A stretch of 64,000 nt of DNA from Erinaceus europaeus (GCF_950295315.1 NC_080170.1:99180632-99244631), one strand, 5' to 3'. Shown: positions 8,926 to 19,460, counted from the stretch's first letter. Notes: generated by a model from the letters alone, not told the origin. Numbers and translations: made by a program.

Positions 8926-9091
8926 CTCTAATTCTTGAACCAAATTAAGTTATAGTCACCTCCTTGGTGTCACCGCTAGGACCCCTTATTGACTGGCCTA
9001 CTAAAGGCAGAAAATCCTACCGTTTCCAGAAGATGTGATCAGAGCTCAAGCCACCAGCAGCTTCTCAGTCCGCCATCTTCCGGAACCCCCC
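8926..9091 (-). promoter_or_regulatory. L1 promoter module, outer copy with YY1-like site at the 5' end
   Basis: The minus strand begins GGGGGGTTCCGGAAGATGGC, the 5' terminus of L1 copy 1, with an AAGATGGCGG YY1-type motif. It is followed by L1 copy 2 ORF2 sequence. The period to the inner copy is about 469 bp. Confidence 0.75.
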
Positions 9092-9249
9092 GTGTCTTAA
9101 TTTTCATTTGTTTACAGAAACATTTGAATTTCTTGCTTGAGTGCTTCTTTGACCCAGCGGTTATTAAGCAACATGTTGTTGCGCTTAAAAATTCTTTTAC
9201 TTTTAGTAATTTTCTGTTTGTTGTTAAATGTTAGCTTTACTCCACTGTG

Positions 9250-9901
9250 CTATGGGAAGATACCTGGGATGATTTCAATGTTCTTGAAATTGTTGATACT
9301 GTCTTTGTGACCTAACATGTGGTCTATCCTAGAGGATGTGCTATGTGGATTTGAAAAGAATGTGTATTCCAGTTTTTTGGGATGAAGAACTTTGAAAATG
9401 TCCAGGAGGTCTAGTCTGTCCATCTCTTCATTTAATTCTCTTCTTTGTTGATTCTCTGCTTTGTTGATCTGTAAGTGTAACAGTGGAGTGTTAAAGTCTC
9501 CCACTATTATTGTATTACTATTGATGTATTTTTGTAGTGCTTTCAGTAGGTGTTTGATGTATTTAGATGGTCCCTCATTGGGTGCATAGATGTTAATGAT
9601 TGTTACATCTTCTTGGGCAATTGATCCTCTAGTCATTATTGTAATGGCCTTGCCTATCTTTTATTACTTAATTCAATTTAAAGTCTGTTGTCTCAGAGAT
9701 GAAAATGGCTGTTTCTGCCTTTGTATGTGGTTCATTAGCCTGTATGATAATTTTCCATCCTTTCACTTGAAGTCTGTGTTTGTCTTGTTGGGTCAGGTAG
9801 GATTCTTGCAAGCAGCATATGGTTGTGTTGTGTTTTCTGATCCATCCTCCCACTCTGTGCCTTTTAATGGGTGAGTTTAAGCCATTGACATTTATTGACA
9901 T
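9250..9901 (-). pseudogene. L1 copy 2 ORF2, endonuclease domain
   Basis: Two frames cover the endonuclease. At 9668-9901: SINVNGLNSP and CLQESYLTQQDK. At 9250-9636: [33 protein letters not shown] and [11 protein letters not shown] frameshift lies between them. No reverse transcriptase follows, because L1 copy 1 begins at 9091. Confidence 0.9.
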
Positions 9902-9959
9902 TATGGATTTAAGGTACTGCAGTGCTATTATTCAACATTTTTTTTATTTGGTCTGATAG

Positions 9960-10435
9960 ATGACAAGTGTTTACTTCCCCTTCCTCTCTTTCTTCCTCTG
10001 GTAGGCCAATTATATGAATGTTACTTCTTTTGAGATCATCCCATATGTTTCTGTTGTTTTCTGTGTCTCTCAATCTCTTTTTGACTCTTTTACTTCTTTC
10101 TTAGCTTTCTCTAGCTCATCCTCTGTCTGGCTAATTCTGTTTTCTGTCTTCTGTTAATCTACTTTCCCTTCCCTCAGCTTCTTTCTGCTGTTCAGTTATA
10201 GTATTAGCTTTTTCTGCTAATTGACCTAGTTCAGCTTTTAGTCCTCTAATTACCTCGAGGTAGCTAGTATTTTCCTTGAGTGTCTCATCTATTGTTTCCC
10301 TATTTCTGATAGCCTTTTCTCCATAGTTATCTGTACTTCTGTTATTATTATGTCTACTACTGCTTGCCTACTTTTCTTATCTATGGTTAATTTTGACTCT
10401 TTTGGAGTTTCTTCTGGCCCCCTGTCATGATTCAT
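9960..10435 (-). pseudogene. L1 copy 2 ORF1, N-terminal remnant
   Basis: Starts at an ATG near 10435 (MNHDRGPEETP), equivalent to the ORF1 start at 4225. Frames are broken in the coiled-coil region. The RRM start is present near 9960-10020, then the sequence jumps to the ORF1/ORF2 boundary, so the C-terminal half is deleted. Confidence 0.8.
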
Positions 10436-10703
10436 TGTAGTAGCAGTTTTATTTGCTCTTGAGTTAACTTTTTTTTTTTGATGTGGTTTGTATTCTTCTA
10501 TTCTGTTGTTCTTCAGTTGTTGTGTTTTGAATACTAACCATGCTATACTAAAGACTTTTCACAAATGCAGTCACAAACCTCAGAAATTATAACAGTAGCA
10601 ACTGAAGTAAGGATTGATGCAGTTCAACAAATACCAGTTAGCCAAACAACACCTCCAGTCCAAGAAAAAAAAAACAAAAAACAGAACCAAAAGAAAAAGA
10701 AAG

Positions 10704-10719
10704 AAAAAGAGGGGAAAGC
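10704..10719. repeat. Target-site duplication of SINE, left
   Basis: AAAAAGAGGGGAAAGC, repeated exactly at 11001-11016. Confidence 0.95.
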
Positions 10720-11000
10720 GGGAGTCGGGCTGTAGCACAGCGGGTTAAGCGCAGGTGGCACAAAGCACAAGGACCGGCATAAGGATCCCGGTTCAAACCT
10801 CGGCTCCCCACCTGCAGGGGAGTCGCTTCACAGGCGGTGAAGCAGGTCTGCAGGTGTCTATCTTTCTCTCCTCCTCTCTGTCTTCCCCTCCTCTCTCCAT
10901 TTCTCTGTCCTATCCAACAATGACAACAACAATAATAACTACAACAATAAAACAACAAGGGCAACAAAAGGGAATAAATAAATAAAATTAAAATTAAAAA
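10720..11000 (+). mobile_element. ERI-type SINE, near full-length
   Basis: The best reference copy in the window. The tRNA-derived head GGGAGTCGGGCTGTAGCACA carries a Pol III A box (TGTAGCACAGCGG). The B box GGTTCAAACC lies near 10791. A body with CCACCTGCAGGGGAGTCGCT, a pyrimidine-rich section, CAATAATAACTACAAC and a tail with AATAAATAAATAAA follow. The AATAAA motifs fit the class of SINEs with their own polyadenylation signals. Perfect 16-bp duplications flank it. Confidence 0.95.
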
Positions 11001-11016
11001 AAAAAGAGGGGAAAGC
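11001..11016. repeat. Target-site duplication of SINE, right
   Basis: Matches 10704-10719 exactly. Confidence 0.95.
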
Positions 11017-11085
11017 AAGAGTGGGTAATTATTAAAGTCTACTGTCCACTATAAGTACTAGGGATAGCAAGAGGAGAAAGTAGAA

Positions 11086-11086
<1 letters not shown>

Positions 11087-11120
<34 letters not shown>
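11087..11120. repeat. (AC)n microsatellite
   Basis: 17 AC units in the L1 copy 2 5' UTR. Confidence 0.97.
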
Positions 11121-11124
<4 letters not shown>

Positions 11125-12269
11125 CCCGAGTCAGATTTTTTCCAAAAGTAATTCACAAACAACTGTCAGTGAATTCAGAAGGCAAAAGAAGGAAGAAAAG
11201 AAGAGGAAAGAAAAAAAAAACAGTGAAAGGAGTTTTTTTTTTGTTGTTGTTGTTTGTTTGTTTAGTTATCTAGGAGGAGAGAAAAAGGAGGCTGGAGGGA
11301 AGCAGGAGAAACAAGTTCCTCTCACAATGGCTAGGACACCCAGTCACCTATCCATGTATAAAGCAACAGCTGTCAATTTTAGTCAACTTAAAGAGGAGGG
11401 AAAAGGGACAGGCATTATAATAATAGTAATAATAAAATAAGATAGAGTAAAAAAATCCCTAATAGTCAATCTGCAGCTTGGATCACTCCAGATTGGCTGC
11501 ACACAGCCTGAGCAAAGACAAACAGTTATAAGAAATATATTTAAAAAAAAGAAAAAAGAAAAAAAAAAACAAAACCTCCAGGTAGTATTTCCCAGGCATG
11601 GCTGAGGCTCTGATTGGTCAGATATTTTGTCACTCAAATAGAGCTTCAGCCTCCTAACAAAAACAGAGAAGGGAAAGGGAAAGAAAAAGGTTTGGAATGG
11701 CACCCTTTCTGTGCCAGGAATCTTGGTAAAGAAAATAACTCTGCAGAGAGCCTGCTAGGAGCAGCTGGCCAGCCCTTCTGGGGTTGGGGAGAATGGTGAG
11801 TTCAGAAACAGTGAAGCCAAAGATTTTCCTTTCTTTGTTTGTTTGGCTTCTGTTTGCCCACCCAAGAGTGAGTTATAGGACTCTTTTTTGGTGTCACCCT
11901 AACCACCCCCTATTCACCCTTTCAGGGACATGTCAATTATCCTACCCTCTCCAGAGAATCCCAGGTTGTAGGCTGCTTTTTTTATTGGAGTTCACTCCAG
12001 AAGTTGTTTCCAAGTCACCATTTTGGCTCTGCTCCCCGAATATTCACTTTTTAATTTGACTTCTTTACTTACAAAGATTCTAATTTTAAGTATTATAATG
12101 TGATACATTTACATGATGGCATTTTAAAAATCTGTATAATCACTAAAAATACTTAATGTCAAGGAAAACCTGTAACTCTCAAAATTTAATAAGAATTGTA
12201 ATGGTGTGTATAATGGGATTTCTATTTTTTCTTTTTTATTGCCTCATTTTTAAGACTTTTCATTTAATT

Positions 12270-12463
12270 TTGTTGCTGGCTAGAGACAGAGAGAAATTGA
12301 GACGGGTGAGGGGGGTAGAGAAGGAGAGAGATAGAAAGACACCTGCAGCTCTACTCCACTTCTTACAAAGCTGTCCCCTTGCAGGAGGGGACCAGGGACT
12401 TGAACCTGGGTCCTTGTGCACTGTAATGTATGCGCTTAACCATGTGCACCACTGCCAGGCCTT
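12270..12463 (-). mobile_element. SINE, type B (second tRNA-derived family)
   Basis: The complement reads a head with GCACATGGTTAAGCGCATAC, the B box GGTTCAAGTCC, CCTGCAAGGGGACAGCTTTG and a (TCTC)-rich body. The family recurs at 18776, 29181, 32067, 34536, 37313, 45297, 47647, 49451, 49848 and 56676. Confidence 0.85.
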
Positions 12464-13324
12464 TGCGTCATCTCTCTATGGTGCAGATTTCCTGAGAGAG
12501 CAGTAAAGAAGCAAGATGAAATGAGATTCAAATTGTAAATTGTAAATGAAGCATATATGTATATAATGGAATTAGTATAGCATAGTACTGTAGTATAGTT
12601 AATACTATTGAGTTTATAAAATAGCAGTAATCCCTTCAGAAAAAAATATCCTTTAGTTCACTTACTATTATGGTATTATCAACTAAATATCAACACAAAT
12701 ATTTTTATTTATTATTACTCTATTTGTTTATCATAAACTCTGATTCCTCCTTACTACACCGAGTCCTCGAGAATCAACATCTAGTGGTCAATTACCAGAT
12801 ATCTTTTGCTTATCTTCCTTATTTGCTCCATTTCACTGCTAAGTGCTGGAATGGAATGTTCTTCCTACTCAGTGCATCTGGGTTTTTTGTTTGTTTTGTT
12901 TGTTTGTTTGTTTGTTTTTGAAACACAAAGGCAGGGAGAGAGACTGTGTGTGAAAGAAACCACAGCAACAAAACTACCTTGAAAGGGGTTGCCTCAAACT
13001 TGGACAAAATAAAGGGCAAAGAAGCACACTATTGGAACTATATTGGAACTATTTTGTCAACCCTCTACTCTCAGCACCTCTACTTAGATTATGGCACCTT
13101 AAAGTTAATCCTCACCTTTCTTCATTCTTTTTGTATTTCTTATTGGGGATTATCCGAATGGTTGCTGATACACAAGTACAGTTTCTTCTCTCACCTCCAT
13201 CTTAAGTCCTTTACCATCATCATACACCAAGAACCTGAGGCATTTTTTATTCATTCTTATGTCTATTCACTACTTAGACAGTACCTCACAATCTATTGAC
13301 ATCAAATAAAATATGGGACAAACT
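12464..13324. other. AT-rich unique DNA
   Basis: Contains a (TTTG)n tract at 12890-12919. The stretch after it and the CATCATACACCAAGAACCTGAGG motif near 13217 resemble decayed SINE or L1 sequence. No gene seen. Confidence 0.5.
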
Positions 13325-13565
13325 TATTTTTTTCTTTATTGGTGGGATTAATGGTTCACAGTCAACAGAAAAATACAGTAGTTTGTGCACTTCTCAGTTT
13401 TCCACATAACAATTCAACCCACTCTAGGTCCTCCTTTGCCATCATGTTCCAGGACATGAACCCTCCCCTCATCCCATACTCTTTTACTTTGGTTCAATAC
13501 AGCAGCTCTGTGACTGATTTAATTTACAAACAAAATTTTATCCAAGTCATAAGCAGCTTAAGAGT
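13325..13565 (-). mobile_element. Old L1 3' UTR fragment
   Basis: The plus strand reads GGTGGGATTAATGGTTCACA then TTTTACTTTGGTTCAATACA, as in the L1 3' region at 17930-18160 and 52160-52250. Confidence 0.55.
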
Positions 13566-13606
13566 GTAAGGAAGATGATTGGTATTTTCAACATTAAAAA
13601 AAAAAA

Positions 13607-13815
13607 ATCTCTTGGGAATCAGGAGATAGCCCATCTATCTACAATGCACACTTTACCATGTCTGAGGACCCAGGTGCGAGTCCCTGGTCAACACGTGAGA
13701 GAACCATGGTACAGGTGGGGGAATCATGAGCAGTGGAGCAGTGCTGCTGTGTCTCTCCTTTTCATTTTGCTTCTCTGTCTCCTTCTAGCTTTCACCCACT
13801 ATTTAGGAAAAATAT
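13607..13815 (+). mobile_element. Degenerate tRNA-derived SINE
   Basis: GGGAATCAGGAGATAGCCCA head, GGTGCGAGTCC B-box remnant, GCAGTGGAGCAGTGCTGCTG, then TCTC-rich body. Diverged from types A and B. Confidence 0.65.
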
Positions 13816-13830
13816 TATTTTCTTTTTCTT

Positions 13831-14918
13831 ATTTTTTTACCAGAAATGTTGGTATCACATAAACACAAAATTTCAGTGAAAACCTAATTATAATAGAGAA
13901 ATTAATTAATTACAAGTAGAAGTCCAAGAGTCGTTTTAAGTGTCAGGTTAAGAAACTTTGAAAATACAAAAGCATTCAGTTTTTCTCAGTTATGGACGTG
14001 TCATACTCCGTTGTGACTCAGAGTTCACCATCCTCATAGTTAGGGATAGAATGCCTAACACTCTCATGTTCAGTTGGAAAGAAAATAGATATTGTAGAAA
14101 AACAAGTAAAAGAAACATATTGATTAAATTAACCCTTTTCTTACTCTCTTACAACATTTAGAACATCTTGCTGAAGACTCAGAACTACAAAATGCTATAA
14201 TGTTAATCAGAGTTAAATAAATTAACACCAGTAAAATGTCACAAGTTCTAATCTTTGGTTTTCTTTAGAATCAATTAATCATTTGTTCCTCTTCAGTCAT
14301 CTTTCATTTTTAACATTGATTTCTGTTCCGTGATTCTCATTTTGTTCTCCAGTTTATGAGGAAATTTCAAGCCAGCCAAGCAGTACTATTCATATTTGTA
14401 CCAGAAATAAATGACAAACTTATTTTATCTATATCTTTCCTTGTGTTATTTCCCTTGCTTCCCCATTTATAAGTCTCCACTTCTTTTCATACTTCATGGT
14501 CTTTGATTTTTCAGTTAATATTCTCTTCAAGTATTGAAGACTACTGATTTTTCCCTCTGGTTTTTTTTAAAAAAACTCATCTTCTCCCATTCTGAAACTA
14601 ATAAGTTTTCTTTTACCTCACACTCATTGACCTTTAACGAATATCTTGTCTTACAGTTCTTTAATGAAGAGTCAGCATTCTCACTTCATACAGTATAAAA
14701 TATCATTGCTTACTCTCCTCAGCATTGTTAATCATATACTATAAGCAAGGATTCCATAAATATTTACTACATTGCTCTAAACTGTTAAAGTGAATACTTT
14801 TTTATGTAATGACCTGAAGTGACCGACTATTGACTCTTCAATCTACCTTGAAACAGTTCCTTGTCCTTCCTTCACATCTTAGTCTCTTATTAGTGATTCT
14901 GCTATTTTATAAAAACTG
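13831..14918. other. Unique AT-rich DNA
   Basis: About 1.1 kb with no repeat, ORF or RNA gene that I can support. Confidence 0.5.
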
Positions 14919-15150
14919 CCAATGCCCAAGTTCAGTGGGGAAGCAATTACAGAAGCAAGACCTTCCACCTTCTGCATCCCATAATGACCCTGGGTTCATA
15001 TTCCCAGAGGAGGGATAAAGAATAGGAAAGTAATCAGGGGATGGGATGGGATATGGAATTCTGGTGGTGGGAATTGTGTGGACTTGTACCTCTCTTACCT
15101 ATGGTTTTTTGTCAGTGTTTCCTTTTCATAATTTTTTTTTAAAAAAAATA
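14919..15150 (+). mobile_element. L1 3' end (5'-truncated)
   Basis: GTGGGGAAGCAATTACAGAA through ATGGGATATGGAATTCTGG and GGGAATTGTGTGGACTTGTA to an A-rich end. This is the shared L1 3' UTR terminus, also complete at 50199-51215. Confidence 0.85.
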
Positions 15151-15188
15151 TTTTTTTAATGTTTTGTTTATTTGAATGAGATAGAGAG

Positions 15189-15453
15189 AGGGGTCTGGCA
15201 GTGGCACACTGGATTTAGTGCACATAGTACAAAGCACAAGGACCAGCGTTAAGTGTCCCCATTTGAGCTCCTGGCTCCCCACCTGCAGGGGTGTCACTTC
15301 ACAAAGCAGTGAAACAGGTCTGCAGGTATCTCTCTGTCTTTTTCCCTATTTTTCCCTCCCCTCTCAATTTATCTCTGTCCTGTCTAAAAACAGAAAATCA
15401 AATGGCCACAGGACCAGTGTATTCATAGTGCAGACACCGAGCCCCAGTGATAA
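15189..15453 (+). mobile_element. ERI-type SINE with long 3' extension
   Basis: Head GGTCTGGCAGTGGCACACTG, GCACAAGGACCAGCG, CACCTGCAGGGGTGTCACTT, TGCAGGTATCTCTCTGTC body, then an extra 3' segment ending GAGCCCCAGTGATAACGAG before the GA tract. The same extension occurs at 35046, 41076 and 58500, and in complement at 24268, 37985 and 42547. Confidence 0.85.
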
Positions 15454-15494
15454 CGAGAGAGAGAGTATGTGTGAGAGAGAGAGAGAGAGAGAGA

Positions 15495-15592
<98 letters not shown>

Positions 15593-15603
15593 AGAGAGAG
15601 GGA
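15454..15603. repeat. (GA)n/(GT)n compound microsatellite
   Basis: Alternating GA and GT blocks between two SINEs. It produces Arg/Glu/Val/Cys ORFs on plus and Ser/Leu/His/Thr ORFs on minus. Confidence 0.95.
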
Positions 15604-15726
15604 GATACAGAGATATACCAGAACACTGCTCAGCTCTGGTTTATGGTGGTGCTGGGTATTGAACCTGGAACCACAGAACCTCAGGCATGAATGCCTTTTG
15701 CATTACCACTGTGCTGTCTCCCCAGG
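15604..15726 (-). mobile_element. Short tRNA-derived SINE, type C
   Basis: The complement reads GGCCTGGGGAGACAGCACAG, TGGTAATGCAAAAGGCATTC, B box GGTTCAATACC, then ACCAGAGCTGAGCAGTGTTC. Relatives are at 46890 and 63625 (plus). Confidence 0.8.
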
Positions 15727-15954
15727 CCCATAATATATCTTGTATGTTCATTTTTGTAAGACTCTTTATGACTTTCTTGTTTTACTAACTTAACTGTTGT
15801 ATAATCACATCTACCTTTGACTTTAATTACCATTGGTTTTTTATGTAAAAAAAAAATTTATTTGAATTTAGCTTCAAAATCTTGCCCTGTCCTACACTTA
15901 AGTATATCTTTACTTTCTCTTCACCTTTATGTCAATATTTTTCTATTTCTTTTC

Positions 15955-16860
15955 TTTTTTTATTTAAGAAAGGAGACATTAACAAAACCATAGGATAATA
16001 GGGGTACAATTCCACACAATTCCCACCACCCGATCTCCATATCCCATCCCCTCCCCAATAGCTTTCCCATTCTCTATCCCTCTGGGGGTTATGGACCCAG
16101 GGTTGTTGTGGGTTGCATAAGGTGGAAAGTCTGGCTTCCGTAATTGCTTCTCCGCTGAACATGGGCGTTGACTGTTCTATCCATACTCCCAGTCTGCCTC
16201 TCTCTTTCCCTAGTAGCATGGGTCTTTGGGGAAGTGGAGCTCCAGTACACATTGGTGGGGTCTTCTGTCCAGGTAAGTCTGGTCGGCATGGTGCTGGCAT
16301 CTGGAACCTGGTGGCCGAGTGATGAAGCTGAAAGGTTGCCATTCCACACCTGAAGTCCCTGGACACAATCCGAAGCAAAGCATGCTGGGGTGGCACTGGC
16401 TGTATTGATCAGGCTGTGATCCGCGGATGGAATATCATTTGATTTGAATTGAGAGAAGCATGCAGGAAAGTGGGCCCCACCCTAAGGTTCCAGGACTGGG
16501 GGAAATATAGGCTCTATAGTAGAAATGTGAGGTTCCTGCTGTCCCAGGGTTCAAGAAGACAATGGATAGCCATTGCCATCATCACATTATTTGGCGATTG
16601 GGTCAACCCTGAAAAGTCCCCCTGTTAGGGTTTGGGGTACAATACCCAGCATCTTGTATATAGCTGTGCCACCGGTTACCTCTGTTCTCCCTGGTCTAGG
16701 CTTTTGAGAGAGTCAACATATCAAAGACAGCCTATATATTAGAAAGACTCAATCTGTGCTTCAAGAAGTTCTAGACATATGATCAATTTTTCCCCTCTCA
16801 TACCAACCAAACAGTGGTCCATATGTCTATACTTTAATAGGAGTGTACATAAACACCATT
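15955..16860 (-). mobile_element. L1 3' UTR, 5'-truncated
   Basis: The plus strand begins ATTTAAGAAAGGAGACATTA, the complement of the L1 3' terminus. It is similar to 24655, 33120 and 39775, but lacks about 280 bp at 16315, where CTGGTGGC joins directly to CGAGTGATGAAGC. Confidence 0.88.
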
Positions 16861-16865
16861 CCAAT

Positions 16866-17929
16866 TTTTCTATTTCTTATGTTACATAATTTGAGAAAGG
16901 ATATATGATAGAAAAAATCAATTAGGAAATATAATACAATAAAACTTTAAAACTATTATATGTAATACTTCTCTAAGCAATATATTCTTATATCACTGAA
17001 TATTCCAGTTACATTACTTAAAATGGTGAAAACTGATTTTACTATGCATATCTCATTGCCCATAGTGGGTACTCAGAAAATGCTGAATAGCAGTAAATTC
17101 AAAGACAATCTGCATGTTCTGCTCTAATCCTTTTTCAAAATGATATGCATAATCACTTCTACTAAATATTGCTCAAATTGATGCAGACTAAATATTGAAT
17201 TTTTAGGATTTCTACTTATCGCTGCAGAATAATTTTAATCTTTGGTTCAGAATAACTTCTTAACAGCATGCAGTTCATCAGCATCCTATTGGCTAAATAT
17301 TTGACAAGTCTTAATCACCTGAATTTTCCCATTAGAAGATATTTATGACTTTGATTTTAGACGTAGAATCAAAACCTATCTAAGTATATTGTAGATACAG
17401 CATACACATAAAAACAGTCTGGCATTAAGTTTACTTGATTTAATTTGGATCAGAGCACACTTCTATAGAAAGCTCTTGTACTATTGATATAAATATCTGA
17501 AGAAAAGCTAGACTGTGAGTCTTAGAAAATGAATAATACATACATAAAAGAAGTCGAGAAAACTAATTTTAACTATTGCAAACAAGATGAGAAGTTTCAA
17601 GTTTTATACATCAAAGATGGGGTTATGGGTAGTAGTGAACATTCTGGATATTAGAAAGATAATGCTAAGAATCAGTTTAAATAATAACAACTCATTGTGT
17701 GTAATGAATACTGCCTTAAGGTTAGAGTATCTTTTACACTTGGGATTCAATGTCAGCTCAAATGCTGCTAGCTAGGTGTGGTTCTACCAATAAAATTGTA
17801 TGTGTTTTTTGAAAATACGGAGTAAAAGCATATTTCGCATACATTTTTCTATCCTGTTTTCATTTGGCATCAGAATTAGTTGTTTCGTTTTACACAAATA
17901 GAATATACATATACATATACAAAGATATT
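16866..17929. other. Unique AT-rich DNA
   Basis: About 1.06 kb, no supported gene or repeat. Confidence 0.5.
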
Positions 17930-18645
17930 CTCTTTCTTTCACTGAGGGGTTAATGGATCACAGTATAGATTTTAACACGTAGTTACAACATCTCATCTCC
18001 CATCAAAAGGTATCTGGCAATCACTTACCTGACCTAGGGCCCCATCTCCCATTGTACTTCAGCACCCCAGTGTCCCTTCATCTTGTCCCTTTACTTCCTT
18101 CCCTGAGTCTTTTGCTTTGGTGCAACACACCACACCCAGTCCATGATACACTTTACAGTTTGCCTCACTGTTCTTTATTCTTAAGTACTGCCTATGAGTG
18201 AGATTATTAGGCATTGTTACTTCTCTTTTGACTGGTCTGACTCAACATGATGCCTTCAAGTTCTGACCAGGACATTGCAAAGGAGATGACCTCATTGTTT
18301 TAACAGCTGCATAGTATTCCATTGTGTATACATACTATAACTTTCTTAGCCATTCATCTGCCATTGCACATCTGGGTAGCTTCCAAGTTTGGCCTATTAG
18401 AAACTGTGCTGCTGTGTACATAGGGGTGAATAGGTCTTTATAAATAGTTGTCTTTGTTTTCCCTGGGTACATACTCAAAAGAAGGATAGTTGGGTCATGA
18501 TAGAGGTCCATTTCTAACATTCTGATGAATCTCTAGACCATTTTCCATGAGAACTGGGTCAGTTTATAGTTCCACTAGCAATGTAGCAGGTCCCTCTCCC
18601 ACCAAAGCCTTTCCAACAGTTGTTAGTATAGTAAGTTTCCACTAT
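17930..18645 (-). mobile_element. Older L1, ORF2 C-terminus and 3' UTR
   Basis: The plus strand reads GGGGTTAATGGATCACAGTA, later GCATAGTATTCCATTGTGTA. The complement at 18335-18520 encodes an ORF2 end: TPMYTAAQFLI, TWKLPR, ADEWLRKL. Confidence 0.85.
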
Positions 18646-18688
18646 TTTAAGTAAAATAACTAGAATATTCAGTGATATATATATATCA

Positions 18689-18730
18689 TTCAAGCAATAT
18701 ATATATAAATATATATATATATTGCTTGAA
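18689..18730. repeat. Perfect inverted repeat, 19-base arms
   Basis: TTCAAGCAATATATATATA (18689-18707) pairs with 18712-18730 around a 4-base loop. The outer 9-10 bases are non-repetitive; the inner part is an AT microsatellite. Confidence 0.9.
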
Positions 18731-18775
18731 GAAATAATGATGATGATTTTTTAATTTTATTGTATTTTATTTCTT

Positions 18776-18980
18776 TTTATTATCTTTATATATTTATTAG
18801 GTAGAGCCGGCCAGAAGTCGAGAGGAAGGGGGAGACAGAGAGGGAAGAGGCAGAGCAACACCTGCATCATTGCTTCACTGCTCGCAAAGCTTTCCCCTTG
18901 CAGGTGGGGACCCAGGGCTTGAACCTGGGTCCTGTGCACTGTAACATGTGTACTCAGCCAGGTGTGTCTCTACACGGCCC
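18776..18980 (-). mobile_element. SINE, type B
   Basis: The complement has the type B head (ATGTTACAGTGCACAGG), B box GGTTCAAGCCC, CACCTGCAAGGGGAAAGCTT and an ATAAATATATAAAG tail. Confidence 0.9.
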
Positions 18981-19094
18981 CTTGTATTTTGTTTCTTCAT
19001 TGATTTTTCCATTGCATACCCAAATCTGTTGCTTCATGAATGCAAGTCATGAACTCTGTCCCTGAGCCTCTTCTTTGGCCTTAGAATAGTTTTA

Positions 19095-19275
19095 AAAGGA
19101 AAGAATTTATGAGCAAAATATTATTTAAGAGAGTACAAGCCCTGGAAAAGGATGACAGAGGACCTAGTGGGAGTTGTATTGTTATATGGAAAGCTGAGAA
19201 ATGTTATGCTTGTACAAACTATTGTATTTACTGTCAACTATAAAACATTAATCCCCCATAAAAATAAAATATATA
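19095..19275 (+). mobile_element. L1 3' end, second subfamily
   Basis: GGACCTAGTGGGAGTTGTAT, TTATATGGAAAGCTGAGAAA, then AAAACATTAATCCCCCATAA and an A-rich end. Its sister copy at 53237-53660 joins to ORF2 sequence. Confidence 0.8.
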
Positions 19276-19310
19276 TTATTTATAATAAAAATGAGTTAAC
19301 AATTATAGAG

Positions 19311-19460
19311 AAAGGTCACTGGTAGACTGACTGCATCTCCATGTACACAACCCAAGTTCAAGTTCCAGGACTACATTGGAGCTGCTGGGACAATAATGGA
19401 AACTCCAGCACCATGGTATTTTCTCTCTCTCTTTCTCTGTTTTTTAATAAAAAGTTGCTG
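19311..19460 (+). mobile_element. Degenerate short SINE
   Basis: GGTCACTGGTAGACTGACTG, GTTCAAGTTCC B-box remnant, CTCCAGCACCATGGTA, then TCTC-rich end. Confidence 0.5.

Larger units (their letters stand above)
7183..9091 (-). mobile_element. L1 LINE copy 1, 5' UTR
   Basis: Continuation of L1 copy 1 upstream of the ERV. Content from the ORF side outward: purine-rich leader with GA microsatellites (7183-7767), Vingi-like remnant (7779-8363), AT-rich linker (8400-8454), promoter repeat (8455-8622), CpG-rich block (8640-8925), promoter repeat again (8926-9091). The end at about 9091 abuts ORF2 sequence of L1 copy 2, showing a full-length insertion. Confidence 0.85.
9092..12035 (-). mobile_element. 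L1 LINE copy 2 (older, host of copy 1)
   Basis: The minus strand reads, from 12035: 5' UTR, ORF1 start (ATG near 10435), ORF1 N-terminal half, an internal deletion near 9960, then the ORF2 endonuclease (9901 to about 9100). It is cut at 9091 by the insertion of L1 copy 1, and its 3' half should lie beyond the left edge of the window. The 5' end near 12033 has CCAAAATGG, a decayed YY1-type site. The SINE at 10720-11000 and an AC microsatellite lie in its 5' UTR. Confidence 0.85.

Noticed and set aside
8640..8948. Open frames of 80-87 codons on both strands in a GC-rich block
   Set aside because: They overlap on opposite strands and lie between two L1 promoter modules. Long open frames are expected where stop codons are rare because of GC content.
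10720..10800. Possible tRNA gene from A and B boxes
   Set aside because: The boxes belong to a SINE head: the tRNA cloverleaf is not maintained, and the same head recurs with SINE bodies and target duplications.
15218..15733. 171-codon ORF with Arg/Glu and Val/Cys repeats
   Set aside because: It crosses a SINE, a GA/GT microsatellite and a second SINE, so it is not a gene.
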